This document shows positions 25,263-38,200 of a DNA stretch of 64,000 nt, piece after piece. The DNA comes from Carya illinoinensis (Eukaryota; Streptophyta; Magnoliopsida; Fagales; Juglandaceae): positions 16,544,001-16,608,000 of the forward strand of contig NC_056754.1 in assembly GCF_018687715.1 (NCBI RefSeq), read 5' to 3'. Below the pieces are notes generated by a model, which saw nothing but the letters and a program-made list of their open reading frames with translations, had not been told where the DNA came from and did not search any database. Within the stretch, counting starts at the first letter, position 1, and each line of letters begins with the position of its first letter. Position numbers and translations under genes: made by a program.

Positions 25263-26590
25263 TCATTCTTTAGAATCTACCCTTCTATACAATGCATCAG
25301 CGACCCGGTTGTCCTTTCCTTGCTTGTACTCTACTGAGAAATCAAAACCTAACAATTTGGTGATCCATTTTTGTTGAAGAGGTGTTCCAACCTTCTGTTC
25401 TAGCAAGTATTTTAGGCTTTGCTGATCTGTTTGCACCTTAAATTTTTGCCCCAATAAGTAAGATCTCCATTTCTTTACAGCAAATACCAAGGCCATTAAT
25501 TCTTTCTCGTAAGTTGATATTTGTAAAGCCTTTCTACTAATTGCTTGGCTCATAAAAGCAATTGGCCTTCCCTGTTGCATCAAAACAGCACCAACACCAT
25601 ACCCACAATCATCACATTGAATAGTAAAAGGATGAGTAAAATCTGGTAGTGCTAAGACCGGAGGGTTAGTAACAGCTTTTTTGAGGTTTTCAAAGGCTTC
25701 CTTGGCTATTTCAGTCCAGTGAAAGGAATTTTTTTTAAAGAGAGAGGTTAAGGGTGCTGCAATTAGGCCATATCCTTTGATAAATTTCCTATAGTAGGTC
25801 GTGAGTCCTAAGAATCTTCTAAGAGACTTTAAACTGGTGGGAAAAGGCCAAGTAATCATAGCATCAATTTTAACAAGGTCAGCCTTAACTCCATGTTTGG
25901 AAATTAAATGGCCAAGATAGTTAATTTCAGAACACCCAAAACTACATTTAGATTTTTTTACAAACAATTGATGCTGTTTTAGAATGTCTAAAACAGTTTG
26001 TAAATGAATCAAATGTTTTGAAAAGGTTTTGCTATAGATAAGTATGTCATCAAAAAAGACCAAAATGAATTTACATAGATGAGGCTTGAAGATGTCATTC
26101 ATTAAGCCTTGGAAAGAAGTAGGTGCATTGGTAAGCCCGAATGACATTACCAAAAATTCGTAATGACCCTCGTGAATCCTAAAAGCGGTCTTTTGGATAT
26201 CATTAGGATGAACTCGAATTTGATGGTAGCCGGATCTAAGGTCTAGTTTGCTGAAAATGGTAGCACCATATAGCTCATCTAATAGTTCATCAACAATTGG
26301 TATGAGAAATTTCATTTTTATGGTTTCTTTGTTGAGAGCTCTATAATCAACACAAAGCCTTCAACTACCATCTTGTTTTCTTACCAATAGGATGGGTGAA
26401 GAAAAAGGACTTTGATTGGGATGAATTACACCATTATTCAACATTTCATTGACCAGTTTTTCTATTTCCGTTTTCTAGAAATAAGGATACCTATATGGCC
26501 CTACACAGACTAGTTTTGTGTCCTTCTGGAGTAAGATATGGTGGTCATGTGTTCTAGGTGGAGGTAAAGCTTTGGGTTCTTCAAAAAGTG
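25263..26590 (-). pseudogene. Reverse transcriptase and RNase H (broken)
   Basis: The intact part (25263-26315) has LDLRSGYHQIR, the catalytic FFDDILIYS box and the RNase H region with TDQQSLKYLL. Upstream (26316-26590) the frame continues but is cut by stops, including one where a tryptophan would be expected. A further stop separates it from the integrase. Confidence 0.88.
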
Positions 26591-26627
26591 CTTGGTATTG
26601 GTCAATAAGTTCACTCAAAGATATGGT

Positions 26628-26763
26628 GGTCATGTGCCTGGCCTAGGCTACAGGGTCTTATCTGAGGGCCCATTATCTGATTAGGTTATTTATTTATGTT
26701 GAGTTGTTATTTAGGTCTGTAGTTAGTGGCAGGTGCATGTTCTGCTGAGTCTTGCTGATTTTC
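26628..26763 (+). repeat. Reversed LTR fragment inside the chromovirus
   Basis: About 135 bp match the CATGACA end of the element's own LTR in the opposite orientation (for example TATCTGAGGGCCCATTATCT and AGTTAGTGGCAGGTGCATG). One copy of a short internal TTATTTATTTA repeat has been lost. At its left edge the word AGATATGGTGGTCATGTG occurs both here and about 85 bases earlier. It lies between the protease and reverse transcriptase regions. Confidence 0.8.
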
Positions 26764-26769
26764 TTTGGG

Positions 26770-27225
26770 TTCTGTAAGCTGTATAACTAACCCCTTTTGG
26801 TCATTTTTTAATGCCCTATCAAATTTTTCACCTTCTATCAATGATAAACCAGTGGGTGACATGCCTTGAAGTGTTCTACTTGTGCCCATGTAGGAAAATT
26901 CCATTTGAAGTCTAGAGAAATCCCATAAAATTGGCCTTAGAGATCTTAACCATTGGACTCCCAAGACAATATCACATCCCCCTAATGCAAGCAAATAAAA
27001 TTCAATAGGATAGAAATTACCCTGCATATGGAGCTTCACCTCAGTACACTTCCCTTCACTGCTCAAAGCTGCTTCATTGGCTACCTTCACTATCAATCCT
27101 TGGGTGGGATGTATCTTAATCTAAGCCTTCTTAGCAATAGAGGAGTCCATAAAATTATGGGTGCTACCCTATCAATAAGGACTACCACTACACACCCTTG
27201 CACCTTACCCACTAACCTCGTGGTT
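26770..27225 (-). pseudogene. Aspartic protease region (broken)
   Basis: The Leu-Ile-Asp start of the active-site triad is visible near 27180, but one base appears to be missing immediately after the aspartate, so the Ser-Gly and everything after are out of frame. Downstream residues such as LGGCDIVLGVQWL are characteristic of retropepsins in this group. Confidence 0.75.
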
Positions 27226-27369
27226 CTTGGATTAGGAAAGCCCGAGAGAGCATGGAGTGAAATGCTTGGCTTTACCTCTACAATTTCTGGTTCGTTACGC
27301 AAACTGCCTTCTCCCTTCTCCTTGCTATCCCTTGCTGTTTTGGGCTCCTCTTCATCACTAGAATCCTCG

Positions 27370-28304
27370 TATTCCATAATAAATAACTTAGCTGCCTTGC
27401 ATTTGTGCCCCGGTCCCAATTTCTCATCATAATTGTAGCAAAGGCCCTTCTCTCGCCTTTCCTTCGTTTGAATAGGAGACAAGGGCTGCACTGGAATCAT
27501 AGCCCTCTTCTCGGGAGAAGAAGGACCAAGGGTTAGCCTTGGGGTTAGAGCACCCCCCTTGACAGCCTTCCTTAAGGCCCAAACATTTTCTTCCTGCATC
27601 TTAGCCAAACCAAAATCAATATTCAATGTTTGTGGGTTCAACATACATACCATGAATCGGATGTCTTCTCTAAGTCCACTAACAAAACATATGAGTTTAT
27701 ATGGTTCAACTAACCACCTTAAATGGTTAGATAAGACTTCAAATTCTGTTTTATAAGCTTCCACGGTAGTAGTTTGCTTCAATTTCATAAGGGCCTTCAT
27801 TGGATCTTCATAAGTTGTAGGACCAAATCATGTTTGCAGCCCCCTAACAAATGCTTCCCAACTACTGATACCCCCTGAAGCTTCCAAGTCTTGGAACCAA
27901 ATTAAGGCCTTACCCTCCATGTGGAAGGAAGCCAATAATATTCGATGCTGTGGGTTAGTTTGGTGATAAGAAAAAAATTTATTTGCTTTATAGATCCATC
28001 CTTGAGGGTCCTCAACATGAAATTTAGGGAAATCCAAACGGATGGAACGAGTTTGAATTGTCCCATGCTCTTCAAATAATGGATTGACCATTCTTTGCCC
28101 ATCTGTGTCGTCCTCAAGTTTCTTCCCACTGTTGTGTACCAAAGCTTCAACATTACCAGCTACTACTTGCAGCTGCTGAGCCAATCCATCCACTAGTTGC
28201 TACAATGATGCCTGGTTCTGTTGCTAGATCTCCTGTGCTTGTTTCACTCCGGTAAGAGCTTCAGCAAGGTGTGAATAACGTGTACCAACTCCACCTTTAG
28301 CCAT
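27370..28304 (-). pseudogene. Gag with zinc knuckle (broken)
   Basis: The frame opens at an ATG on the minus strand at 28304, just inside the primer-binding region. It is interrupted by two early TAG codons and one TGA near 27820. The conserved retrotransposon Gag block includes DPQGWIYKANKFF. The single zinc knuckle near 27395-27440 has tyrosine in place of its second cysteine. Confidence 0.8.
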
Positions 28305-28312
28305 GTGGACCG

Positions 28313-28330
28313 CCTGGCTTTGGGATATCA
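28313..28330 (-). other. Degenerate primer-binding site
   Basis: The minus strand reads TGATATCCCAAAGCCAGG directly after the 5' LTR. This resembles the initiator-methionine tRNA complement (TGGTATCAGAGC type) with mismatches. Confidence 0.45.
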
Positions 28331-28331
28331 C

Positions 28332-28725
28332 TGTTATGTATATAGGACCAGTTGGTTGCTTCAAGGGAACCAAAAATCCTCCACAAGTTTATGCTAGAAT
28401 CAACTTTCTTCTTCATTCATAATAGCAGATTAAATACAACTCAGAAAATAACCACCAACCAACAAACGCTGGATTTTAGCAATATTACTAACAACTTACA
28501 GGACCACTACTAACAATAATAAAATCACAAAATAACAGCAACAATACTTTTTGATAGATTCTTAAGGCTGAAAATCAGCAAGATTCAGTAGAACATGCAC
28601 CTGTCACTAACTACAAACTTAAATAATAACTCAACATAAATAAATAACCCAACCGATAAATAAATAACCTAATCAGATAATGGGCCCTCAGATAAGGCCC
28701 TGTAGACCAGGCCAGGCACATGACA
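28332..28725 (-). repeat. 5' LTR of the chromovirus (right copy)
   Basis: A 394-bp repeat with TGTTATG and CATGACA ends, followed by the AAGAG target duplication at 28726-28730. In element orientation it is the promoter-bearing LTR. Confidence 0.92.
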
Positions 28726-28776
28726 AAGAGCAGTGATTCGGGAGGAGGGAGGAAAGGGAAATTGTAGGGATTCAGG

Positions 28777-28831
<55 letters not shown>
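28777..28831 (+). repeat. (GA)n microsatellite
   Basis: A pure GA run close to the right border of the LTR element and about 440 bases before the EME1 start. Confidence 0.95.
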
Positions 28832-28838
<7 letters not shown>

Positions 28839-29265
28839 TTGAGTTATTCCATAAGGTAGGTGACATTAGAAGATAAATAAAGCTCATACGTGGTGTGATT
28901 TTATTGGCTAGTATAAAATTGAATATTACACATTACCGGTTGTGAGCTTTTCTCAAAATGATAAGGTTAAAACATATTAATTTTGGGTACCGAAACAAAA
29001 GTGAAGCTACTAGAATGTATACCGAAACAATGTTTTCAGGCCCATGGGCCTAATTGCATTACAGCATCACTTTGTTAAAACCTAATCCCTGAATAGAAAT
29101 ATCCTCCAAGCGAACCTGGAAATCCCACGTATCCTCATGCAAACGCTCGTAACCAAACAGGCCCCTCTGCTCAAACAATCCCGCGCTTATTCGAAGAAAG
29201 AAACGGAACCCAGTACTACCACTGCCTCGCTCTCCTCGATTTGCTTCCCTATAGTTCCTCCCAAA

Positions 29266-32200
29266 ATGTTCCGGCCAATCCTTCTCTCCGACGACGACGA
29301 CGAAGAAGATTTAGACGACCAAAATGCGCTCTCAACCCCAGTGCATTTCCCCTCCAAGAAACAACGCCGAACAGAATCTGAGCCTAATCTAAACCCTCCG
29401 GCTCTGGTACTTCTCGACGATCCAACCCCGCAGAAGCCGGGTCCCAAATCCACCCCCTCCTTCGTCCCCGATACCCCTATGTCCGCCCCAAATTCCGATG
29501 TAGTGATCGTCAAATGCACAACTGGCTCATCGGGTTCCCAGATTAGGGTTTCAGATTCTGAGAAGAAGTTCTCAGGTTAGTTCGATTCATTTCTTAATTG
29601 TATGATTGCTAGAAAATCCTCAATTTTTTGTTATCTGGTTCTTTCCAAACTCCCTCTTTTTTTTGTTTTGGTTTTTTGGGAGTTATGTGGAGATTATTTA
29701 ATCTAACTTTGAATGTTAAGAGATTTGTGTGTATCTTTAGATTAATATAATGTTGGGCTGGTTTTGGATTTGTTTGCTTGTTTCTCAGGAATCTGTGGGT
29801 TGATATGCTTGGAGTCCGACAATGAGTCTGAACATGGTTCTGGAAGGGAAAAGTGCAAGGACACCGAAACAACGGTCAGCGATTTTGACCTGGCGATGGA
29901 CTTGGATTGGAGTTCTAGGTCTTTTGAATCAACGAGTTCTCTAGGCATGCTAATGTCTAATCCGTATAAGATTTATTTATTTTTTAAAATTTAAATAATG
30001 ATTTTTTTTTCATGCTGCCCGAAATTCTCAGCTATGGTTTTTGGCAAATAAAAATGGTGAGATTTGCTCGTATTTCATTAATGGACCTATGGCGGATGCT
30101 TTCAGGGATTGATAATTCAAAGCAAATGACTAGGGAAGGTTCTTTGCATTTGACTGCTCTGCGAGATGATGCTAATCAGGTACTTCTTAATGCATGGTGG
30201 TCTGATATTTTTTCTATTTTCTTGTAAATATATTTTTAGTTTGTTGGAGGTTGAATTTAAGTTGTCTCTTTGGGTTTGTCAATTCTTATGCTGGAGTCTT
30301 AACTTTAGGTTGTCTATATGCAACCTAGTGCATAATCTTTAAAATCTAAGCTTGGTTTTTTGGCGGTGAGCTTTCTGTTACATAAGTAAAAACAATTCAA
30401 AAAGTTTGTGTTAAAATATGCAAGTAGGGTAGCATAATGGAATGTATTGACCAGTAAAATGTTCTCATGCAACATTTTATACCCGCCTATATACTTTTTC
30501 GGTTTTGGTAACGTTGGCTAAATTATGTGGTACTCTACTGAAGGATAATAATCATCATTTGTTTAATTTTAGATTCGTTGGAATATACCAAAATTCATAT
30601 TTGGTGGTGTTTTTTATGCCAATGGCAAGCAATTACAAATTTAAAATTATATAATGAATTCCAGGAGATGTGTTACTGCTCACAAGCTTATCATCCATTA
30701 GCAGCTTAAATTTCACATCTTCCCTTACTTTTCCATCATTGCTTTGCATCCTTGTATAGAAGAAATGGGATGGAGAAAAATGAACATCAAATGGGTGCTA
30801 CATAGGTTCCTCCATGTCTAAATAAATCTTATAATTGCATTTACTTGCCCGAGGAGTCTCAACTGCAGCATCGCACTGCCAATAACTCCACAGAATGCTT
30901 GAAGTTTGTTTGGGAGGAAGAGATACTTGTGTTGATCATTTTGTTAGTCATGGCATCTTTGATGCTGGCACTTGCTGACAAGAAATGGATTGATGAAGAA
31001 TTTCAATGCGACAATTGGTATACTTCTTTTGGCTGGGGTAAAGTGTATGAAACATCTAAGAAGAAATTATGGGATGGAGATATTTTACCCATGTATGCTT
31101 GTGGTTTGAGAAACAGTATTAAAATTTCATAGTTTTGCATACTTGAAGCCTAAGATCATATGTTTTGAATTTCTATGGAATATTATGTTTCCTACCCCAC
31201 TTGCTCACTAATCTGTTCATTATGATGCCAATTTAAATTTCTCTAAATGGTTGGTGGACCACCAATATGTTGGATGCCACTTTACTGAGTGCATTTAATG
31301 ACTTCAATAAATGATTAGCAGGTACTCGATTCTTTCAACAAAGAAACTGTTAACATGGAGCAGATGAATGAGATTATAAGTCAGAAAGGAACTGAAATTG
31401 ATGCTGGGAAGAAAAAGGCTATGGACAGAGCTGCTGGAAGGAAGAAGATGGCGAAGGAGGAAAGAGCTCGCTTAATGGAAGAGAAGAAACAGAAGAAGGA
31501 AGTAAGTTTGAATGATGTGAATTAGTATATTTATCCAGTGGACAAGTAGCTGATTGAATTCCATAATTCAGCAAGAGAAGTTGCAAAAAGCAGCACAGAA
31601 GGCTGAGGCTGCAGAGTTGAAAAAAATGCAGAAAGAAAAGAAAAAGTGGGAAAAAGGGAAGCTTGCATCAAAATCCATTGTAGCTGAAATTGATGCGAAA
31701 GTTGTAGAACTGGGGTCAGTTGGAGGCAAGTTTTTTTGTTGTTATTTTTCCTTTACCATTTAAAATTGAATCTCCATATTCTTCTCTCATAGATACCATG
31801 TTAAACAGTTCATATGTCTGTTAATTTTAAACCTCCTGAGCTGAGTTTTACCTCCTTACTTCAGGGCATCTGCTTACGAGGTTTGCTGAAAAAGGGCTTA
31901 CCTACCGTATAACTTCCAACCCAATTGAAAGATCGATTGTGTGGACAATGACTGTTCCAGAACATTTATCACAGGTACAGTTTGTCTAGAAATTCTTAGA
32001 GAGAGGAGACAGTACTAAATTCTTAGCAGAATTCTTGACAAGGAACAGAGACTCTTAAGATTTTCCTTTGTTTAATCCTCCCTTCCCTTTCATCTCTTTA
32101 GATTGAACAAACCACATTATGGGCTCATGGCAAGTTAAAATCGTGTTTGGGCTGTAGCTTTTCAAAGAGAAAACTACTTTACCTACTTGAGCTGAAACAG

Positions 32201-35200
32201 GCAGCCATGGGTCACAAGCCACAAGAAGTTAGAATTGCAGGTGACATCTAGCTTTCCAAAGAGTAAAATTAGAAAACTAGAAAAATGTCCTCTTAGTTTC
32301 CTGAAGTATGCTTCAATTCCTATTATATGCTAGCAATATGTCAACCAAGGGGGCAGCAATATGGATTTTATTTAGTTGAATCCACAACCAGCTTGGTAAT
32401 TAAATGATGTCTTCATTTAGCAAAAAGAAAAGAAATGATTGAGAGAAAGAGAGAACTTGTGTAGGATACTGGATAGTGATTAAGAAATCTAATTTTAAGG
32501 TTTTAAAAGAAAACAGTGACTAGTCACTAGTGACAGATATTTAAACTGTCAATGCTGAGCGTGAAATCTGGTTTTAAGGTTTTATATTCCCTTGTTACAT
32601 TACACCTATAACCTACATGTTATTACTTTTGCCTTTTTTGACATATAATTATTTTCGTCTATTACAGCTTTCTTCTAATGGTATAGAGATTCCATACGTA
32701 TTGCTAGTACATGAGGCAGATGAATTCTGTAATCTTGTTATCAATGAAGCTCTTCATGACCATGTTTCCCGTGTCCGAAGTCATTACCCATCTTACACAA
32801 TTTGCTACGTCGCCAATAGATTAATGGCATATATTAATAAAAGGTGCGACTGAGTTCTACTCTCATGCAGCAGGTCATTCCTTTGTTCTTTTATCTCCAA
32901 TAGTATGATAAAGTAGTGTATTAGTGGGATTTTGCATCTTCTAGCCATTTAATGATGATCAGTTTTTTGAAGACAAGAGGTAGCGTGGTGCATCATACGC
33001 AATGTTTATTTTATATGACCTATAATAGAATAGTGGTATAGTGGTTTGCATGGAAAGGTCATGATATTGAAAATATACGCTACCCTTATCCAAAAAAGAA
33101 ATTACACTAGTTTTACCAGTGTTGTGCTCATTGCTTGGAACTTCATATGATGGAAATAAAAGTGAGAAAATTTGTTATTTTATGTCACCATTTATTTGTT
33201 CTCATGAATCTTCTATCTTCATGAATACTTATAAAACAAAAAAAACTCTATATTCATTAATGGTAGAGAAATGTTTCTAATCAAGTTCTGATTGAAATCT
33301 TTGTAAGATTTTATCCTATATCTATTTCCTTGGGATGACTATATACATATATAAAAAAAAAAAAAAAAGAATTCTTTGGGATGACTTGAAAACATGTAAT
33401 GTAGATGCATCACTTACACTATTTTATTTTTTTGCCCTGTTCAATTATGGTTCTTTTTCCTCTTTTCTTATTTTTATAATCTATTTCATTGTCTTTTCAC
33501 CTGCCAATAAGAGCAAGCTATTCTTAAAAGGGAAATATTTTAGCAACAAAAGGATTACAGATAGAAAAGTTTAAACCACAAACTGATGTGGTTTGATATG
33601 GTACGTCAGATTATAAAGTTACTTTTACTATAAAGTAGATCTAACAGATTCCTTGATAGTGTAATTATTTTGTGTTTGTAGCGGTTCTTTTCTTAAAATT
33701 CATTTGCCCTTATCTGTGTCCAAGTTCACCTTGTGTACTTGGGCTTTGCCTACTTTTATGAATACAAGACCTTGATTACTGATAAAAAAAAATAATTTCA
33801 ATTAAAGATGCAGCAATTACTGAATTGTGATGCACCTGGGGCCGTATAATCCGACTGCAGTGCATTTCTTTATTTTTTGGGTTTACTATATTGCAATTTT
33901 TGCTCCTGGGTTATGCTTGATAACGTTGTAACTCTGGTTGTACAATACATTAGGGAACAGGAACAGTATAAGAACCCGTCGAATAATAATGGCTGGAGAC
34001 GTCCACCAGTTGAAGAGGTTGAATTGATACTCAAGTTTTAAAGGACTATTCTAGCTTTTCATATATCTTTTCACACGTGTCATTATTTATTTATTCAGTT
34101 ATCCAAAATTGTGATACAGGTGCTGGCAAAATTAACCACTCATTTCATTAAAGTACATTCCAGGCAATGTGTGGATGAAGCTGAACTAGCAGAACATGTT
34201 GTTGGTTTGACCTCCAGCCTGGCATCCTGCCAATTCAGGTACTGAGTGCCTGTATGGATCTTTTGTGTTGCATTCGGAAATATATTACCTATATAATTTC
34301 TTAAACATCTTTGTATTCTATTGTGCCTCCTCATTATTTCATTTTATTTTCAATTTCATTGACCTATCCCAACCTTTCACATACTAAAAGGCATTTCATT
34401 GTATCTTTCTTACTTATAAAAAATAAAAAATGAAAGAAATTTCATTGTATTGTCTTTATTACCACAACTAACCCACTTGATTTTTTGACATCAAGATTTT
34501 CGTTTTTTTAAAAGTTGAAGGTGAAAGGTTTCCTACCATTTATGATTACTAATTCAATAGAGAGAAAAACAAATACTTTTCATCTTATAGTGGTTATTGA
34601 TTTCCTATTACTTGTCTCTTTGGCTTTCCCACCACTTAATTCTTCTGTCATTTTATTATTACTTTCTCAATAAAGAAAAATATACTATTCATCTTATTGT
34701 AGCTATCGACTCTTTGTTACTTACCTCTTTGGCTTCTTCACCAATTAATTTTGATGTTTATTGAGACATAAAAATAGTCATTCCTCAAGATTTTTAGAAT
34801 ATTCGCTCACATTGCTCCTGTCAATGACCTGTTATTAAGTAAAAGCAAGGATATCCATTCTTGTCAGTTTTTAATTGGGACCATAATAAGCATCAGTACA
34901 AGAGTACCTAACTTTGTATTGGTCAATGACCAGTTATTAAGTAAAAGCAAGGATATCTATTCTTGTCAGTTTTAATTGGGACCATAATAAGCATCAGCAC
35001 AAGAGTACCTAACTTTGTATTGGGATAAGATTAACAATTGTTTAGTTATTTCTTATTTTCTGCATAGACTTATCATGTAAACTGGTGGATTAGTAAATCT
35101 ATTTATTGATAAGTCTGTAAGAATCGCCAGCTCCATGCTATAGTTTGAACATTCTTGATCCCATTATATTCATATTTATGATTGACTAATCTCTCTCTCT

Positions 35201-38200
35201 CTCTCTCTCTCTCTACTTCTACTTCAATAAACTTCAGAAAGAAGTTGACGCGCCTATCTGTTAATGCCAATGGGTCCCTGATTCCCAAGGATGCCGTTGA
35301 TAAGAATCTAATCAAAAAGAGCTTATGGTAAGTCTTTCTCCAAATTGTATTGATCGTTTATTTATTCCAACAAATTCGGGGTTAGTACATCAAATGTTAA
35401 AAATTATTAATTTCGCTAGTGAATTTTAATTTTAATTTTACTAATGGTTTGATAGTCAATGCACTTACCTTTGGGTTGTCATTGTCCAAAAATTTCCATA
35501 GAGAAATTTTGATAGGTAATTTCCAGAGTTTTTTATTTTTTATTTTTTTTATTGGCACCGGGTTCAAGGAACAACATCCCGACTAATCCCGAGGGTGCAC
35601 AGACACTCGCCAAGGAGTTTCCCGCAAGTGCATCTCGGGTAATTCAAGAAGAAAATCTTTCAATCCGATGGCCTCTAGAGATTGTTTGCACCCAAGGAGA
35701 TTTGAACCTTAGACTTGGGGGAAGCATACCCCAAGCGCAAGGCCTTTACCACTTGAGCCATCCCCTAGGGCTTTCCATAGAGAAATAACAAAGTGCTAAC
35801 ATGCCCCTTATTGAAAACTAAGGCAAGAAGCGTGTCATGGATTTATATTAAACTATAACCAAGTTGTTTGACCAAAGTAAGAACAGTAGTCCTAGGAGAA
35901 GCTGTAGATTGAATATTTCACTGCCTTCTAAAACCACTTTATATATTACCCAACTTGCTTGGAATAGGAGGTTTGAGAGGCAAGGGAGTTGTGTCCAGTG
36001 GAAAGATTTTTTATGCCTTTTCGTTGTGTATATGTGGCAATGGAAAAGTTATTTGTCTAAAGGTGTGAGCTCCTAATGCATAATCCCAAGCTTTTATATT
36101 GAGATCAGTTTGATACTTGATACTTCCACTCCTATTTTCGTTTTGTTTTTATTTTTTTATAGTTGGATGGTTCAGATTTTGAATGTGAATTTTCTTTTTG
36201 GTGGGTTTCTGATATACCTCTAGTGTACTTGAGTTATATGCTTTTTTGCTTTTGTTAAATGTTAGTATTCATTAAAAAATTCTTTCAAAACCACTTACTC
36301 TCCATTGTTAGGATTTATTTTCATTAGTATGTTGCCAAGTTGGACACCTTATTGAATATTAGATGCCAAAAAACTTGTGTTTGTATCGTAGTTCTTTGGT
36401 GGCTATGACCTGTTGATGGAAGCCTCAATCTCACTCACTTGTATTTGGCATGTTGGGTGATTAGATCTCGGGTTTTTTGCTTGTTGGTTGGCTAGATCTA
36501 TGGTTACCTCAAGGCAACACAAAGATTCAAATTGGTTTGTTGGTGAAAATCAAGATTAGCTCGGGCTAGTACTTAACTCTCAAAGATTTTGAAGAGAAAA
36601 TTCTCATTCCTTGAATAAAGGCATAACAATAATGAATAAACAATGCAATAGCCGAAAATATAAATAGAAAAACCCTAGGGTTAGCGCCACCTTGCCTCCC
36701 CTCTCTACCCTTAACCTAGATCTAGATCTAGATCTCAAGCTTAGATCCACTTCTAAGTTCAAGGAATCCTAAGTTTAAATAAACAACATCTAATGTCTAA
36801 AATAAAGGAAATAAACTAGGAATTAAACATAAATATATTAAAAAAATAAATAAATCTCTAAATAAAAGGAACATGGCCGGCCACCACTATGAATGGCGCC
36901 CCACCCCTAAATTTTAGGAACTTGTCATGTTGTCATCCAACCCCTAAAATCAAGGAATTGGCCAACACATAAAACTCCTCTAGTTGTACTTGTCTTGGAT
37001 GCCCATCGCCTCACCACCTGAGCTATGCATGCAACCCTGCTAGCCTCGGCACGCCTAGCCCTCCTAGTGGCATTGTGAATGGCTCTTCTTGCATCTCCAT
37101 CACCTGTATGCACCTTTGGGGCAAAGGGTAAATGTGGCACCCTATCTAGCGTTTGCTTGTTAATATTATTGAATATGCCTTATGGGTGTGGAGGATATCT
37201 TTCATGATATGGAGGTTTAGGCTCCATTTGTTTCAGCCTAATGTGTTTTCCTAAAATAGTTCTTCACATTTTTATGCTAGTGCAGCTGAGAAAATGCTAG
37301 TCAACAGAATAAATTTATGTGTTCAGCCAAAAATACTAATGGGAAACAATGACTATGCTTCAGCCAAGTGGAAGTCATTTTTCAGACTTAAGAAACAATG
37401 GACTCCTTTCTTTTTCTCTCTCGTCTCTCGCCACTGCCACAAACTATTGCCTCTCATCATGGATGAGCTCAGCACAAAGCCCAATAATTTTTCTTCAACT
37501 TTCAGCGTCATCAATGAATCTTTCTGGAAAGCAGTCAAACTCAAATGGTTCTACGGTTGAGTTGGATCTCAGCCACATGAGCCTTCCCTTGTCAATTTGA
37601 GGCTTTCCTAGGCTCGGTCCTCTCTCTCTGTCGTCAAAAATCCTGCTCCTATCCTTTTTAAGCCGTCTTAAACCCAAATCTGGTGATTCTCAATGAAAAC
37701 TGCAGGTTCTCCAAATGTGATCCGGTGCATCACCTCTACATCATTAGGATTTTTATTTTGGGAGGCACGTGGAGCTGAATCCCAAGTTGCTGTTTTTTTT
37801 TTTTTTTTTTTTTTTTTTTATTCATTTGTATGAAGGTGAGATTTCTAGGTTTAAATGTTAGTGGTAAAGGAGAGGAATGTCCCTTGTAGAATGGTAACTT
37901 TTTAATATGCTTTTCAAAAATAAAAATTTGTAATTAGATTGATAGAGGGGTTTTCATTGAATAGATGTAATATGTATGGTGTGTATTCATGATGCCTGTG
38001 CCTGGTTCATACTGTGGTTTGTGAATCTGTGATCCGCCGCCTGAAATAGAAAATTGAAACTTATTGTGTTGCAAAAGGATGTGGGCGCTCTAGGAAGAAC
38101 TGTTATTATTCTGGGGGTCTAATCATTCCTTTATGCACTTTTAATTTGCTTATACCATATATTTTCATGCCTTCATTTATTTTATATGCAAGACTCAACT

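Larger units (their letters stand above)
23370..28725 (-). mobile_element. Ty3/gypsy chromovirus LTR retrotransposon, inactive
   Basis: The element has two LTRs starting TGTTATG and ending CATGACA, a 5-bp duplication AAGAG, a primer-binding-like site, a polypurine tract, and the order gag, protease, reverse transcriptase, RNase H, integrase, chromodomain-like end, all on the minus strand. That order places it in Ty3/gypsy, and the C-terminal chromodomain suggests a chromovirus. It is dead: many stops and frameshifts break the frame, and several catalytic residues are changed. By eye the LTRs differ at roughly two to three dozen sites, so the insertion is not recent. It sits about 540 bases upstream of EME1. 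Confidence 0.92.

Noticed and set aside
30845..31132. 95-codon frame inside EME1 intron 3
   Set aside because: It lies between two exons that join in phase without it and matches nothing I know in EME1.
35552..35788. Frame reading IPTNPEGAQTLAKEFPASA
   Set aside because: It is the translation of a SINE. The same text appears on the opposite strand at 39001-39231 for the second SINE copy.
37294..37677. Overlapping frames on both strands in EME1 intron 10
   Set aside because: No domains, mutual overlap and intronic position indicate chance frames.
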